Source of the DNA: Panulirus ornatus
Taxonomy: Eukaryota > Arthropoda > Malacostraca > Decapoda > Palinuridae
Length of the DNA: 64,000 bases
Direction of reading: 5' to 3'
Assembly (NCBI RefSeq): GCF_036320965.1
Contig: NC_092234.1
Coordinates: 46,759,012-46,823,011 of the forward strand
In this document: piece after piece, positions 51,001 to 57,498 of the stretch
How the letters are laid out: each line of letters opens with the position of its first letter
How positions within the stretch are numbered: position 1 is the first letter of the stretch
Notes under the pieces: generated by a model
What the model saw: only the letters and a program-made list of their open reading frames with translations
Databases searched by the model: none
Told to the model about the DNA's origin: nothing
Made by a program: the position numbers and the translations under genes

Positions 51001-51293
51001 AGAGAGATTTTATCCTCTCAGGACCCGATGACTCACCTGTAGGGAGATGAGAAGCCCGACACATGCCTACTGGGTCCAGGCGACTGCGTGGGGGAGTAGA
51101 GGTGTGTGGGGGACTGTGTGTGTGGGTGGAGGCGGGGCAGGAGCGGGCTCTGGCTGGGAGTGTAGGGCCCTGGTAGGACCTCACACCCGGAGTCGCTTCT
51201 GGGAGGTACCGGGGAGTCGGTGTGGGAGGCCGGCTGGGACGAGAACACAGTCTGCTCCTCGCCAACCTCCTCCACCTTTACCTGTGCAGCCAT
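24003..51293 (-). CDS. Hr39: Hr39-type nuclear receptor (NR5B), nine coding exons
   Basis: Spliced minus-strand gene; join 51293-51037, 44751-44631, 37442-37183, 36794-36583, 33634-33420, 31760-31563, 30488-30236, 24633-24479, 24092-24003. All junctions are AG/GT and every phase agrees, giving 1761 nt, 586 residues plus TAG. Residues 1-212 are a low-complexity S/P/Q-rich A/B region. Residues 213-283 hold both C4 zinc fingers with P-box CESCKG. Residues 284-298 ([15 protein letters not shown]) are the Ftz-F1 box in its Hr39 form; FTZ-F1 itself has a different box, by my recollection of the families. The ligand-binding domain runs from about 356 to 586 and ends in AF-2 motif LFELLRG. By family knowledge this is a nuclear transcription factor binding extended AGGTCA half-sites as a monomer, linked to ecdysteroid and reproductive programmes in insects. 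Introns are 0.4-7 kb and full of LINE/SINE insertions. The start codon and any 5' exon are the weakest part. Confidence 0.92.
24479..24633 (-). CDS. Hr39: Hr39 exon 8: LBD helices 9-10
   Basis: 155 nt after a 5.6-kb intron packed with LINE copies; acceptor CCTTTACAG, donor CAG|GTGAGA. It codes residues 506-557, from [20 protein letters not shown] through [20 protein letters not shown] to IPELQRTCQ, which fits helices 9 and 10 of an NR5 LBD. The phase (1 in, 0 out) agrees with both neighbours. Confidence 0.95.
24740..24930 (+). repeat. Unclassified ~190-bp repeat, copy 3
   Basis: Carries CTGCAGTCCAAAGCTGCGC, CTACTTCC, ACTCCTTTGGAGTGAGAA and GAGACTGTACTTCC. It lies in Hr39 intron 7, 107 bp upstream (in gene sense) of exon 8. 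Confidence 0.55.
24963..25688 (-). mobile_element. RTE-like LINE 3' fragment (copy H)
   Basis: In Hr39 intron 7. An old antisense copy with the full long-type 3' UTR (24963-25400) and only the last ~90 codons. It is frame-disrupted, and the 3' hairpin region is degraded relative to the young copies. Confidence 0.82.
26554..28533 (-). mobile_element. RTE-like LINE (copy I), RT to 3' end
   Basis: In Hr39 intron 7, same sense as the gene. Two overlapping open stretches, 28523-27885 (start [19 protein letters not shown], then linker and RT N-terminus) and 27901-26753 (RT core to C-terminus, FADD intact), are separated by a small deletion near 27900 that shifts the frame. The 3' UTR is the short type and ends in poly(T) at 26554-26569. 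The 5' end abuts copy J head to head. Confidence 0.92.
28534..29577 (+). mobile_element. RTE-like LINE (copy J), head-to-head with copy I
   Basis: Sense-strand copy starting inside the RT (LERGASMKS region) and running to the end of the 3' UTR with a poly(A) tail at 29551-29577, followed by (TA)n. The RT is open from 28587 to 29267, but TGG is changed to TGA just upstream (AWEVSQ region) and a second stop interrupts the C-terminus (TGG to TAA near 29265). It forms inverted-repeat arms with copy I. Confidence 0.92.
29577..29647 (+). repeat. (TA)n after LINE copy J poly(A)
   Basis: About 35 units, then T-rich sequence and the chimeric LINE fragment. Confidence 0.97.
29671..29811 (+). mobile_element. 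Chimeric LINE fragment between two (TA)n arrays
   Basis: Two pieces are fused. 29671-29686 is the extreme LINE 3' end in antisense (ACTTTGTCGCTGTCT). 29687-29811 is internal RT in sense, coding [20 protein letters not shown] through motif B to FMDGVVREV. The first piece follows a (TA)n array and the second runs straight into another. The order cannot come from simple 5' truncation. Confidence 0.8.
29811..29891 (+). repeat. (TA)n ending the chimeric LINE fragment
   Basis: 40 units; the RT codons run directly into it at GTTAGGGAGG. Confidence 0.97.
30236..30488 (-). CDS. Hr39: Hr39 exon 7: LBD core
   Basis: 253 nt, acceptor TTTTTGCAG, donor TCAG|GTAAGA, phase 0 in and 1 out. It codes residues 422-505. 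[20 protein letters not shown] is the helix 3-5 signature; it is followed by [19 protein letters not shown] and [20 protein letters not shown], the helix 7-8 region. No stop or frameshift is seen. Confidence 0.95.
31045..31300 (+). mobile_element. RTE-like LINE internal fragment (copy M)
   Basis: In Hr39 intron 6, antisense to the gene. It codes a decayed [20 protein letters not shown] ... [18 protein letters not shown] segment, matching [20 protein letters not shown] ... LYGCEAW of the young copies. Both ends are truncated and there is no tail. Confidence 0.75.
31563..31760 (-). CDS. Hr39: Hr39 exon 6: start of ligand-binding domain
   Basis: 198 nt, 66 codons, phase 0 at both ends (acceptor TTTTTACAG, donor ACA|GTAAGC). 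It begins [20 protein letters not shown] and ends [13 protein letters not shown]. The last segment is the helix-3 region that precedes the nuclear-receptor signature. Its join with exon 7 gives the continuous reading [19 protein letters not shown], as expected for Hr39. Confidence 0.95.
31850..33035 (+). mobile_element. Decayed LINE 3' region
   Basis: In Hr39 intron 5. An in-frame stretch at 32425-32568 reads [20 protein letters not shown] then [20 protein letters not shown], which resembles the post-RT region (LGVTLDNEL ... LYxLxRLK) of Jockey/CR1-type LINEs. The 3' part ends CTCAATAAACTGTTAATAAT, a typical TAA-rich LINE tail. The upstream part is too decayed to assign. Confidence 0.5.
33420..33634 (-). 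CDS. Hr39: Hr39 exon 5: Ftz-F1 box and hinge
   Basis: 215 nt, acceptor TTCCTCAG, donor CAG|GTACAG, phase 1 in and 0 out. It opens with [15 protein letters not shown] (residues 284-298), the C-terminal DBD extension that in NR5 receptors reads bases 5' of the half-site. The hinge is Pro/Thr-rich and contains [10 protein letters not shown] (residues 329-338), a psi-K-x-E SUMO motif followed by acidic and Ser residues, resembling the hinge SUMO site known in vertebrate NR5A receptors. It ends RPIPLLLQ. Confidence 0.95.
33635..36582. other. Hr39 intron 4, no element recognised
   Basis: AT-rich and unusually free of the LINE/SINE families seen in the other long introns. A minus-strand NR5-like CCAAGGTCA lies at 34563-34571. 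A tract at 34180-34560 is T/C-rich. Confidence 0.6.
36583..36794 (-). CDS. Hr39: Hr39 exon 4: zinc-finger DNA-binding domain
   Basis: 212 nt coding residues 213-283, the whole two-finger C4 module. Finger 1 starts [14 protein letters not shown] and carries P-box [10 protein letters not shown]; finger 2 has C-x5-C-x9-C-x2-C (CMRGASC ... CPACRF) and ends [10 protein letters not shown]. All eight zinc-binding cysteines are present. The phase-1 donor (GAAG|GTAAGG) splits the first codon of the Ftz-F1 box, so the box comes from exon 5. This exon gives the strongest evidence that the gene is a nuclear receptor. Confidence 0.97.
37183..37442 (-). CDS. Hr39: Hr39 exon 3
   Basis: 260 nt, acceptor TTCTTGCAG, donor GTAGGC, phase 0 in and 2 out. 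It codes residues 127-212: a Gln/Pro/His-rich start, a [19 protein letters not shown] segment, then [19 protein letters not shown] just before the DNA-binding domain. The last segment may be a helix by its composition. Only a 388-bp intron separates it from the zinc-finger exon. Confidence 0.88.
37867..41246 (-). mobile_element. RTE-like LINE, near full length (copy F)
   Basis: The most complete copy of the dominant LINE, in Hr39 intron 2 and in the same sense as the gene. From the 5' end: a 5' UTR (41246-41100) matching the SINE head; an AP-endonuclease domain (41051-40326) with [15 protein letters not shown] and [15 protein letters not shown]; a linker; an RT domain with [18 protein letters not shown] (about 39450) and [12 protein letters not shown] (about 38975); the C-terminal block [17 protein letters not shown]; and a long 3' UTR ending at the GACAAAGTAT-type tail. 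The usual endonuclease SDH reads SDQ here. Frameshifts and small deletions break it into pieces, so it is inactive. Total about 3.4 kb, the size of RTE/BovB-type elements. Confidence 0.88.
41330..41435 (+). repeat. Unclassified repeat, partial copy 5
   Basis: Only the 3' half: GAAGGAGTCTTCCAATTGC and GGAGGTGACTTTTCATTCAT, then GGTGTAAC. Assigned with low certainty because the palindromic half is missing. Confidence 0.35.
41441..42160 (+). mobile_element. RTE-like LINE 3' fragment (copy K1)
   Basis: In Hr39 intron 2, opposite in sense to the gene. Starts at the [25 protein letters not shown] region and reaches into the long-type 3' UTR, stopping in the GTATATG-rich part near 42160 without the terminal hairpin. 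It is old and frame-broken. A second LINE 3' end (K2) follows directly. Confidence 0.82.
42161..42650 (+). mobile_element. RTE-like LINE 3' UTR fragment (copy K2)
   Basis: Begins at the last few codons (RVNW.DVVYRG-equivalent) and carries a complete long-type 3' UTR to the terminal hairpin and GACAGCGACAACG. The tail is then short ACT triplets and a (TA)n array instead of poly(A). It sits directly behind K1 in the same orientation, giving two consecutive LINE 3' ends. Confidence 0.85.
42662..42740 (+). repeat. (TA)n after LINE copy K2
   Basis: About 40 units following an (ACT)n-type bridge. Confidence 0.97.
42741..44630. other. Hr39 intron 2, proximal part
   Basis: No mobile element or exon recognised. 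C-runs at 42990 and 43067, short open frames only. Confidence 0.55.
44631..44751 (-). CDS. Hr39: Hr39 exon 2
   Basis: 121 nt between a pyrimidine-rich acceptor (TTTTGCAG) and donor GTGAGT. It completes a codon split 2/1 with exon 1 and ends in phase 0. The product (residues 86-126) is rich in Ser, Tyr, Asn and Pro, with stretches such as [19 protein letters not shown]. There is no recognised domain; it belongs to the disordered A/B region. Being short and low-complexity, it is the exon most dependent on phase agreement with its neighbours. Confidence 0.8.
44752..45864. other. Hr39 intron 1, distal part
   Basis: AT-rich unique sequence; nothing assigned. Confidence 0.55.
45865..46110 (+). repeat. 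(GATA)n/(AG)n with a duplicated flank
   Basis: (ATAG)n at 45865-45890, (AG)n at 45891-45948, a 33-bp spacer (TCTGGCCTGGAACATATTTC AATGACAAGAAG), (AG)n at 45982-46071, then the spacer again with two changes. This is a tandem duplication of (AG)n plus flank. Confidence 0.92.
46412..46477 (+). repeat. (TA)n before unclassified repeat copy 4
   Basis: 33 units. Confidence 0.97.
46479..46660 (+). repeat. Unclassified ~190-bp repeat, copy 4
   Basis: Starts right after a (TA)n array. Shares CTCTGCAGCCTTAAGCC, CCATTGGAATGAGAAGTTCC and CTTGGCCAAAGGCGACC with copies 1-3, and is followed by a (CT)n run. Confidence 0.55.
46907..47158 (+). repeat. 42-bp minisatellite, 6 copies
   Basis: Six almost identical 42-bp units (AAATATTCATGACTCCAGTG ... 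TTTAGCC); one base differs in one unit. The length is a multiple of three, so the array stays open and would code a 14-residue repeat ([14 protein letters not shown]), which I do not regard as a gene. In Hr39 intron 1. Confidence 0.95.
48005..48064 (+). repeat. (TA)n before the full-length SINE
   Basis: About 29 units with one GT interruption. Confidence 0.97.
48067..48320 (+). mobile_element. SINE, full-length copy
   Basis: The only copy with both ends intact: head CCCTGGGGATAAGGGAG at a (TA)n array, an internal T-run of about 22 nt, the GGAACAGAGAA and CAGTCCTCTGTTCTTAACG blocks, then GCTACCTTGCTAACGCGGG and AATGGCGAATAGTATGAAAG with an (AAAG)n tail and a short (TA)n. About 250 bp. No tRNA-type A or B box is evident; the head matches the LINE 5' UTR and the tail the LINE 3' end. 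Located in Hr39 intron 1. Confidence 0.88.
48334..49656. other. Hr39 intron 1, middle
   Basis: AT-rich; a ~40-bp direct duplication at 49288-49350 (AAGCCTAGTCTACACACGCA type, CATGTATGTCTG) and a TATATA-containing direct repeat at 48648-48705. No exon seen. Confidence 0.55.
49657..49932 (+). repeat. 23-bp minisatellite, ~12 copies
   Basis: Unit CCTCTGGCCTCAAACCTCTC plus CAC, with C/A and C/T variants. 23 is not a multiple of three, so the frame rotates through three phases; all three are open, which gives spurious reading frames. In Hr39 intron 1. Confidence 0.95.
51037..51293 (-). CDS. Hr39: Hr39 exon 1 (first identified coding exon)
   Basis: Codes residues 1-85 plus two nt of codon 86; the donor is CAG|GTGAGT. 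It starts [14 protein letters not shown]; an in-frame TAA lies six codons upstream of the ATG. Two readings are possible: the ATG at 51293 is the true start, or the exon begins at 51281 after an acceptor-like GCACAG, with coding continuing from an unseen exon. The pyrimidine tract there is poor, so I favour the ATG. VKVE near the start fits the SUMO consensus. The rest is Ser/Pro/Thr-rich with repeated SPTQSP-type motifs and no folded domain, as is usual for receptor A/B regions. Confidence 0.75.
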
Positions 51294-51303
51294 GAGACAA
51301 GTT

Positions 51304-51413
51304 ATGAATTAGTAGTGGTTGTAATATGAATTAGTAGTGGTTGTAATATGAATTAGTAGTGGTTGTAATATGAATTAGTAGTGGTTATAATATGAATTAG
51401 TAGAGGTTATAAT
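51304..51413 (+). repeat. 22-bp tandem repeat, five copies
   Basis: ATGAATTAGTAGTGGTTGTA AT repeated five times, directly upstream of Hr39 exon 1. It supplies the in-frame TAA that blocks extension of the exon. Confidence 0.92.
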
Positions 51414-51783
51414 TTTTTTCCCACCCTACAGACAAAAACAAATATTGGATGTCGAGAAGTATTTTCTCAACATTTGGAATATTAATCATTGAGTCATCTG
51501 CCTAAGTTATGGAGAGAAGTAGATATGTAAGAAGCTTTGTTTAAATAAGATGAAAAGTGAGATTGAACTAGACGTCAATACAGATGTACAGGAAGGAAAC
51601 TCTAGATACAGATTTTCAATGATAAATTCTAGCTGGTTTTTAACCTCCTTCAATTCTGGGAGTTGAAAATGACATCTCCCTACCTGGAAAATTCCAGTCT
51701 ATTTTTTTTCCTGATTGTTTACATCAATAGATTCAAATTCAAAGTACACCTTACCAAAAAGATCAAATATACGTAATAATTCA

Positions 51784-51785
<2 letters not shown>

Positions 51786-51847
<62 letters not shown>
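51786..51847 (+). repeat. (TA)n array
   Basis: 31 units, upstream of Hr39 exon 1; no adjacent element. Confidence 0.97.
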
Positions 51848-51849
<2 letters not shown>

Positions 51850-53924
51850 ACATCCTTGTGGTAAGTGTTCTAAATATATAAAGTGACATTAGAACCAATA
51901 TCTTTATGTATAACTACACATTCATTCTTTTTTGTTCCATAATTGGAGAACAAAGGGCAGAGTGGCATGTCCTGTCCATCCCCATCTTGATTGGGGGAGC
52001 AATGCTGGTAAATACGTAAAATGTCATCAGCTAAACCATGAACAAATGACTGCTGGGGGGGGGGGAGGTCAGAGGTCAGACACCACCCCCCATCCCGACC
52101 TTAACTGTCGACACAGTGGAATGCCAATATGAAACAAAAAAAACAAGCCAATCAGTCAGTCAAATGGGGAAGGCGGCCTATTGAGGCTGGGTTAGAGAGA
52201 GCTCTAGGGTGCCGTCGTCCTATTGGTGTGGTGGCTTTTGGGAAGACATATAATTTTTTTTAGAACATGTTTCATCATCTCTTGATGTTAGCACGGCTAC
52301 TTTATAATTAATTACAGGAGGCGCCACTCGCCATGAGGGAGGTCTGAGATCACCAGGCATTAGTCTGCCACATAAAATAAACTAATAACAATCCAACCTC
52401 GTAAAGGGACGATCAAAATATCAAAAAAAAAAAAAGATTGTTCAAAGTGAAGAGGGCAATTTAGATACGGTTCTATTTTCAAATGACTTGGAAAATCAGT
52501 CAACGCATAAACTACACACACACACACACATCGTCTGAGGCAGCGAAATCCAAGAATGCATTACTCACAGTCATTTTGACACGTGAGGACAAAGAAACAA
52601 AAAACATATCCTCGTGTGGCACGCCATAATGTGTTAAGTTTATTCTGGCTGGGACAGAATGATGGATAAATCGAAGAAGGACGACCGACGGCTTGGTGTG
52701 AGCTAGTAAAGAATTTATACATTACCTTCTTCTTCCGTTACCAAACCTAACCTTAGTAAGGTTGAGTTTGATTCATTTAAAGTGACGGTGAATGAGCCTT
52801 GTCACAATCATCCGCTAGTGTGCACCAAAGAAGAAAAAACTAACTATGATCCACAAGCAAACATGGTCGCCCGCCCGCTCACTCTGACTCAGTGTTGTGA
52901 TAGCTGACTGCAATAGCCATAATTAAAGCAGGTTAATTGTCATGTTTTTCTCGACTCTTTCATTATTACCTTTTTTTTCTTCTTATTAGCAAGCCATTGA
53001 ATTATCTAAGTGAGCTATTTTGAATTAGTTCTAGCACGTTCGAGTTTAGTTACGTTCGTTTGTGATATATTTTTAAAACTACTAGCACAGGTGGTAAGGT
53101 CACTGGGGGGTCATGCTAATTATAACTGAACATTATATTTGTTTTTATCAATCAAAAATCGAATTTAGAAGATATCATTTAGACCATGTTTATCGAGCTC
53201 AAAATATTACACCAACTACAAATGAGCGAAATGGCAATATCGGATTTAAAGTTACATGAACTTCGTAGAAATACAATTTATTGGCCCAAGGTCCAAAAGA
53301 TATAGATTAAAAGAGATGAAATATTATAGACTTTGGTTGAAGAATGTATTACGATATAAAGAGGCACCAAAACTCGAAACTGTCATCATTATCAAATGCG
53401 TTCAAACTCACGCTAACTCTAAGAAAACCATGCTTTGGAATATTTTTAAAATAAATGCACTGTTACCAGGATTTTAGATAGAATAATGAACTGCAAAAAA
53501 GAGAGAAAAAGGTGTTTGCATCACCTTTTTAAGCCAGGTGGATGTAAACCCCCTGTCCTCGTGCGTCCCTGGTAAACACTGTGTCATGTGTCGTGTGAGT
53601 TTGCCTGTGTTCCGTGTCCTTTATCCTTCTAATCAAAGCGGTGTCGATTTCTGTCAATGTGCTACGTAAACAGAGCATTACGAATGACTAGATGAGTGCG
53701 AACTGTACTATTAGTGCGGAGAAAAGGTGTGATTAGTGTCAATGTCTCGAAAACCGTATATGATGATGTCACTCGACTTCGGAAAAAGGTAAGTTACAGC
53801 TTTTCATTAAGAATGACAGTAATTGTCTTTGTTCTTGTTATTTAGATGTCAGGAGAGATTTACAGACTCCTTAATGCTATGTCTGTTCACAAGGTAAGGC
53901 TTAGGAGGTGAGTAGTAATTGGCA
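51848..53924. other. Region upstream of Hr39 exon 1
   Basis: Holds the DR1 at 52066-52078 and a (CA)n at about 52514-52530. No exon or promoter motif set could be fixed. Confidence 0.5.
52066..52078 (+). promoter_or_regulatory. Perfect DR1 nuclear-receptor motif
   Basis: AGGTCA-G-AGGTCA, a perfect direct repeat with one-base spacing. It lies about 0.8 kb upstream of the first identified Hr39 exon. DR1 elements are bound by RXR/USP heterodimers, HNF4 and COUP-type receptors. Function is inferred from the motif and position only. Confidence 0.35.
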
Positions 53925-54895
53925 CTTGTTATTTAACTTATTATTTAACACCAATGATTCCACGTGGTCATTATCCAACTGGTCTACAAGACAGACACGT
54001 GGGTAAAAAAATGACAAGTTATGACTAACAGAATCTTTATAAATGTATAGGATTGGTATAGGGTGTGGTATTTGTGGTCTAGATGCAATTAGCTTCATCA
54101 GTTTTGCATACGTTAAGTGGCCTGGGCTTTGTGAAGTCGAGGGAAATCGTGGTGTGAAGGTGACTGTGTCTAGAAGACAGACACGTGGACAAAAAAAAAA
54201 AGACAAAAAATGACCAACAGAATCTTTGAAATTGTGTAGAATTTATATTAGGGTGTGGCATTTCTGGTGTAGAACATTTACATTAAAAAAAAGTGGTCTG
54301 GGCTTTGTGAAGTCGAGGGACATCGTAGTGTGAAGGTGATTGTGTCTAGAACACAGACACGTGGTCAAAAAAAGAAAGATGACAGAAAATGACCAACAGA
54401 ATCTTTAAAATTATAGAATTTAGGTGTGGTATTTCTGGTGTAGAACATTTAAATCCTTCAGTTTTGTTTTCGTAAAGTGGCCAAGCATGCATTGAAGTAG
54501 AGGGAAATCGTAGTGTGAAGGTGATTGTCTAGAAGACAGACACGTGGACAAAAAAAAAAAAAAAGTTGACAGAAAATGACCAACAGAATCTTTGAAATTG
54601 TATAGAATTTATATTAGGTTGTGGCATTTCTGGTGTAGAACATTTACATTAAAAAAAAGTGGTCTGGACTTTGTGAAGTAGAGGGACATCGTGGTGTGAA
54701 GGTGATTGTGTCTAGAAGACAGACACGTAGATAAAAAAAAAAAATTGACAGAAAATGACCAACAGAATCTTTGAAATTGTATGGAATTTAGGTGTGGTAT
54801 TTCTGGTGTAGAACATTTACATTCATCAGTTTTGTTTTCGTAAAGTGGCCAGGCATGCATTGAAGTACAGGGAAATCGTGGTGTGACACACTGAA
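53925..54895 (+). repeat. Satellite-like tandem array, ~182-bp unit, about five copies
   Basis: The marker ACAGACACGTG recurs at 53991, 54177, 54353, 54537 and 54719 (spacing 176-186). Each unit also has an A-run, TGACCAACAGAATCTTT, GGTGTGGTATTTCTGGTGTAG-like sequence, AAGTGGCC and TCGTGGTGTGAAGGTGA. Units differ by indels, so the array is moderately old. Confidence 0.88.
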
Positions 54896-55038
54896 AATGA
54901 ACAGTTTTAAGGTGTAGCACTCGAACACATTTTGCCACTGGTGAACAGTTTTAAGTGTGTAGCACTCGAACACATTTTGCCAGTGGTGAACAGTTTTAAG
55001 TGTGTAGCACCATCACATTTTGCCAGTGGTGAACCAAC
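54890..55038 (+). repeat. ~48-bp tandem repeat, three copies
   Basis: GAACAGTTTTAAGTGTGTAG, then CACTCGAACACATTTTGCCA and GTGGT, repeated three times; the third copy has a short deletion. Follows directly on the ~182-bp array. Confidence 0.85.
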
Positions 55039-55329
55039 GAACGAGAGGAACACGTACGTGTTGGCCACTGACAAAAATATCATTTACATTGAGCCTTGTT
55101 TGGCTCTTATAAAAGAGTTTGGTTCGGTTGGCATGTCCATATGCAAATCAAGTGAAGGTTTAATACAACTAAGAAAACTTACATGTATAGTGTGGAATTA
55201 TTTATTTTCTTTGATTATTTATGCTTCCAGCGAATGACGCCATGCCTGGAGACGCGAGTCTGACTTGAATGCGAGCTTTGAAAATATGTTTACGAGTTCA
55301 AATGTCTACCTTACTTGAAAGCTTGAATG

Positions 55330-55417
55330 AATGCGTATGAGGTGTTGAATTAATGCGTATGAGGTGTTGAATTAATGCGTATGAGGTGTTGAATTACTGC
55401 GTATGAGGTGTTGAATT
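55330..55417 (+). repeat. 22-bp tandem repeat, four copies
   Basis: AATGCGTATGAGGTGTTGAA TT repeated four times with one substitution (ACTGCG). Confidence 0.9.
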
Positions 55418-55627
55418 TATTCTGATAACGGACTGCACACTAGACATCTGAAAGCGTTAAGATAGACAGGGGTTACATTTTGTGTGTTTATACTTATTGG
55501 TATTTTACATTTATTATCATTTAACCCCTCATTACCGTACCCCATACGCTTTATTTCACTACGAAGAATGGGTTTTCATCGGAAAATCCCACTCCGTCAA
55601 ATACATCAAAGAACGTTTCCTCGAATG

Positions 55628-55695
<68 letters not shown>
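55628..55695 (+). repeat. (CT)n microsatellite
   Basis: About 34 CT units. Shorter (GA)n runs lie at 56574-56610 and 50990-51006, and (CT)n at 46662-46691. Confidence 0.95.
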
Positions 55696-55698
<3 letters not shown>

Positions 55699-55746
55699 TG
55701 TAAAGTCACGTAAAAAAAAAGAAGAAGAAGAAACGCGAAGAGAAAG

Positions 55747-56456
55747 AATTACCTCGGCCCCAAGAAACCTAACCTAGCCTAACAAAAGAATTACATCGGC
55801 CCCAAGGATCCTAACCTAGCTTAACATAGAATTACCTGGGCCCCAAGAGACCTAACCTAGCCTAACATAGAATTACCTCGGCCCCCAAGAAACCTAACCT
55901 AGCCTAACATAGAATTACCTCGGGCCCAAGGAAACCTAACCTAGCCTAACATAGAATTACCTCGGGCCCAAGGAAACCTAACCTAGCCTAACATAGAATT
56001 ACCTCGGCCCCAAGGAAACCTAACCTAGCCTAACATAGAATTACCTCGGGCCCCAAGGAAACCTAACCTAGCCTAACATAGAATTACCTCGGGCCCCAAG
56101 AAACCTAACCTAGCCTAACATAGAATTACCTCGGGCCCAAGGAAACCTAACCTAGCCTAACATAGAATTACCTCGGGCCCAAGGAAACCTAACCTAGCCT
56201 AACATAGAATTACCTCGGGCCCAAGGAAACCTAACCTAGCCTAACATAGAATTACCTCGGCCCCAAGGAAACCTAACCTAGCCTAACATAGAATTACCTC
56301 GGGCCCAAGGAAACCTAACCTAGCCTAACATAGAATTACCTCGGGCCCAAGGAAACCTAACCTAGCCTAACATAGAATTACCTCGGGCCCAAGGAAACCT
56401 AACCTAGCCTAACATAGAATTACCTCGGGCCCAAGGAAACCTAACCTAGCCTAACA
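55747..56456 (+). repeat. 42-bp minisatellite with telomere-like CCTAA motifs, ~17 copies
   Basis: Each unit has CCTAACCTAGCCTAAC followed by ATAGAATTACCTCGG, a GGGCCC or GGCCCC block and AAGGAAA. The CCTAA pieces match the arthropod telomere repeat (TTAGG)n in register. Copies in the middle of the array are nearly identical; the first three differ more. It ends abruptly at ATTCTTTGAAGTGG. Confidence 0.95.
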
Positions 56457-56571
56457 TTCTTTGAAGTGGCGGCAGCGGGTGTGACAGATTAAACCGTAAC
56501 CGATTCATTGATTTGATTTTCGCTGATGATAATGATAAGCTTGAATTCGCAGCGTCACCCTACTTAATAAT

Positions 56572-56613
<42 letters not shown>

Positions 56614-57498
56614 GTAAGCTGGAATTTTAATTTGTCAGACTAATATGCTGTGATGCCAACATATATAATTATATTAATAGTTTCATACGCTTCTTAAAGT
56701 AGTCGTACCGATCACCTGAACCTAGCCGACCCATCGTGAATCAACCAGACGACAAAGATGTCTGATACATACGTAATTTTTAAACATTCAAGCCAAATCA
56801 GCCATATTTAAAGAGATTTAAGCCAAAGGTAATATGTTGGGGGTGATGGAACATTCCATATTTCTTCCTCTTATAGGATCCAGCTTTTTCTTTTGAATGT
56901 GGTTGTTAACAGTTGTTAACATATCCATCATTCACAGCCGGTTATTATAGATTTCTCTGTACTCACTGGAGTAAAACTAAAATTCAGGCTGTAAACAACG
57001 GATTCCAAGGTTCAAGCACTCATACTTCAAGTGGGTTGCGTGATGGGAACCAAAGAAATCGACAGGTGCCGGGTCTCGTGTAGAATAAAGTGTTCAGAGC
57101 AGTGTGAGGTGCCGGGTCTCGTAAAATATTTTACAGGTGTTTAGAGCAGTGTGTCCTGAGCATTGCAGTGGTACCCCTCCTCCTCCCCCCCCTCCCCCCC
57201 CACCGCAACACTTATGCCATTCATTGAGGACGCCAGACAAACACACACACAGCTTTTACGTGATCAATAAACAGTCGTTCACAGGTACGAGTCACTGCAG
57301 CCCCATTGCGTCGCTGGAGCTATCTATAGCCAACTCGAAGTTAGTGGAGCCTAGTGGATGACAGACGTTGTCATTGCCTAACCACATACCGTCTCCGTCC
57401 GTCCAGCAGTTCAAGGAACCGTTCGTGACACAAAGCGTTGCAGTGAAAAAGATTAAAAGTCTGTCAGTGTCACCAGGGCTTAACGATGAGAATTAGCG
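56457..57498. other. No gene recognised
   Basis: (GA)n at 56574-56610 and a short duplication at 57063-57150 built on GGTGCCGGGTCTCGT. The right end leads into the Jockey-like LINE; its true 5' limit is unknown. Confidence 0.5.

Noticed and set aside
24003..51293. FTZ-F1 (NR5A) instead of Hr39
   Set aside because: The Ftz-F1 box [15 protein letters not shown] and the LBD segment KWCKSLPLF / [18 protein letters not shown] fit Hr39 as I remember the families, not NR5A.
55484..55777. Ser-Leu repeat open frame
   Set aside because: Translation of a (CT)n microsatellite; the same holds for 45751-46152.
55747..56456. CRISPR-like array
   Set aside because: Units are directly tandem with no variable spacers, and the sequence is eukaryotic.
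55747..56456. True telomere end
   Set aside because: The CCTAA words are only part of each unit, and unique sequence with genes and elements continues on both sides.
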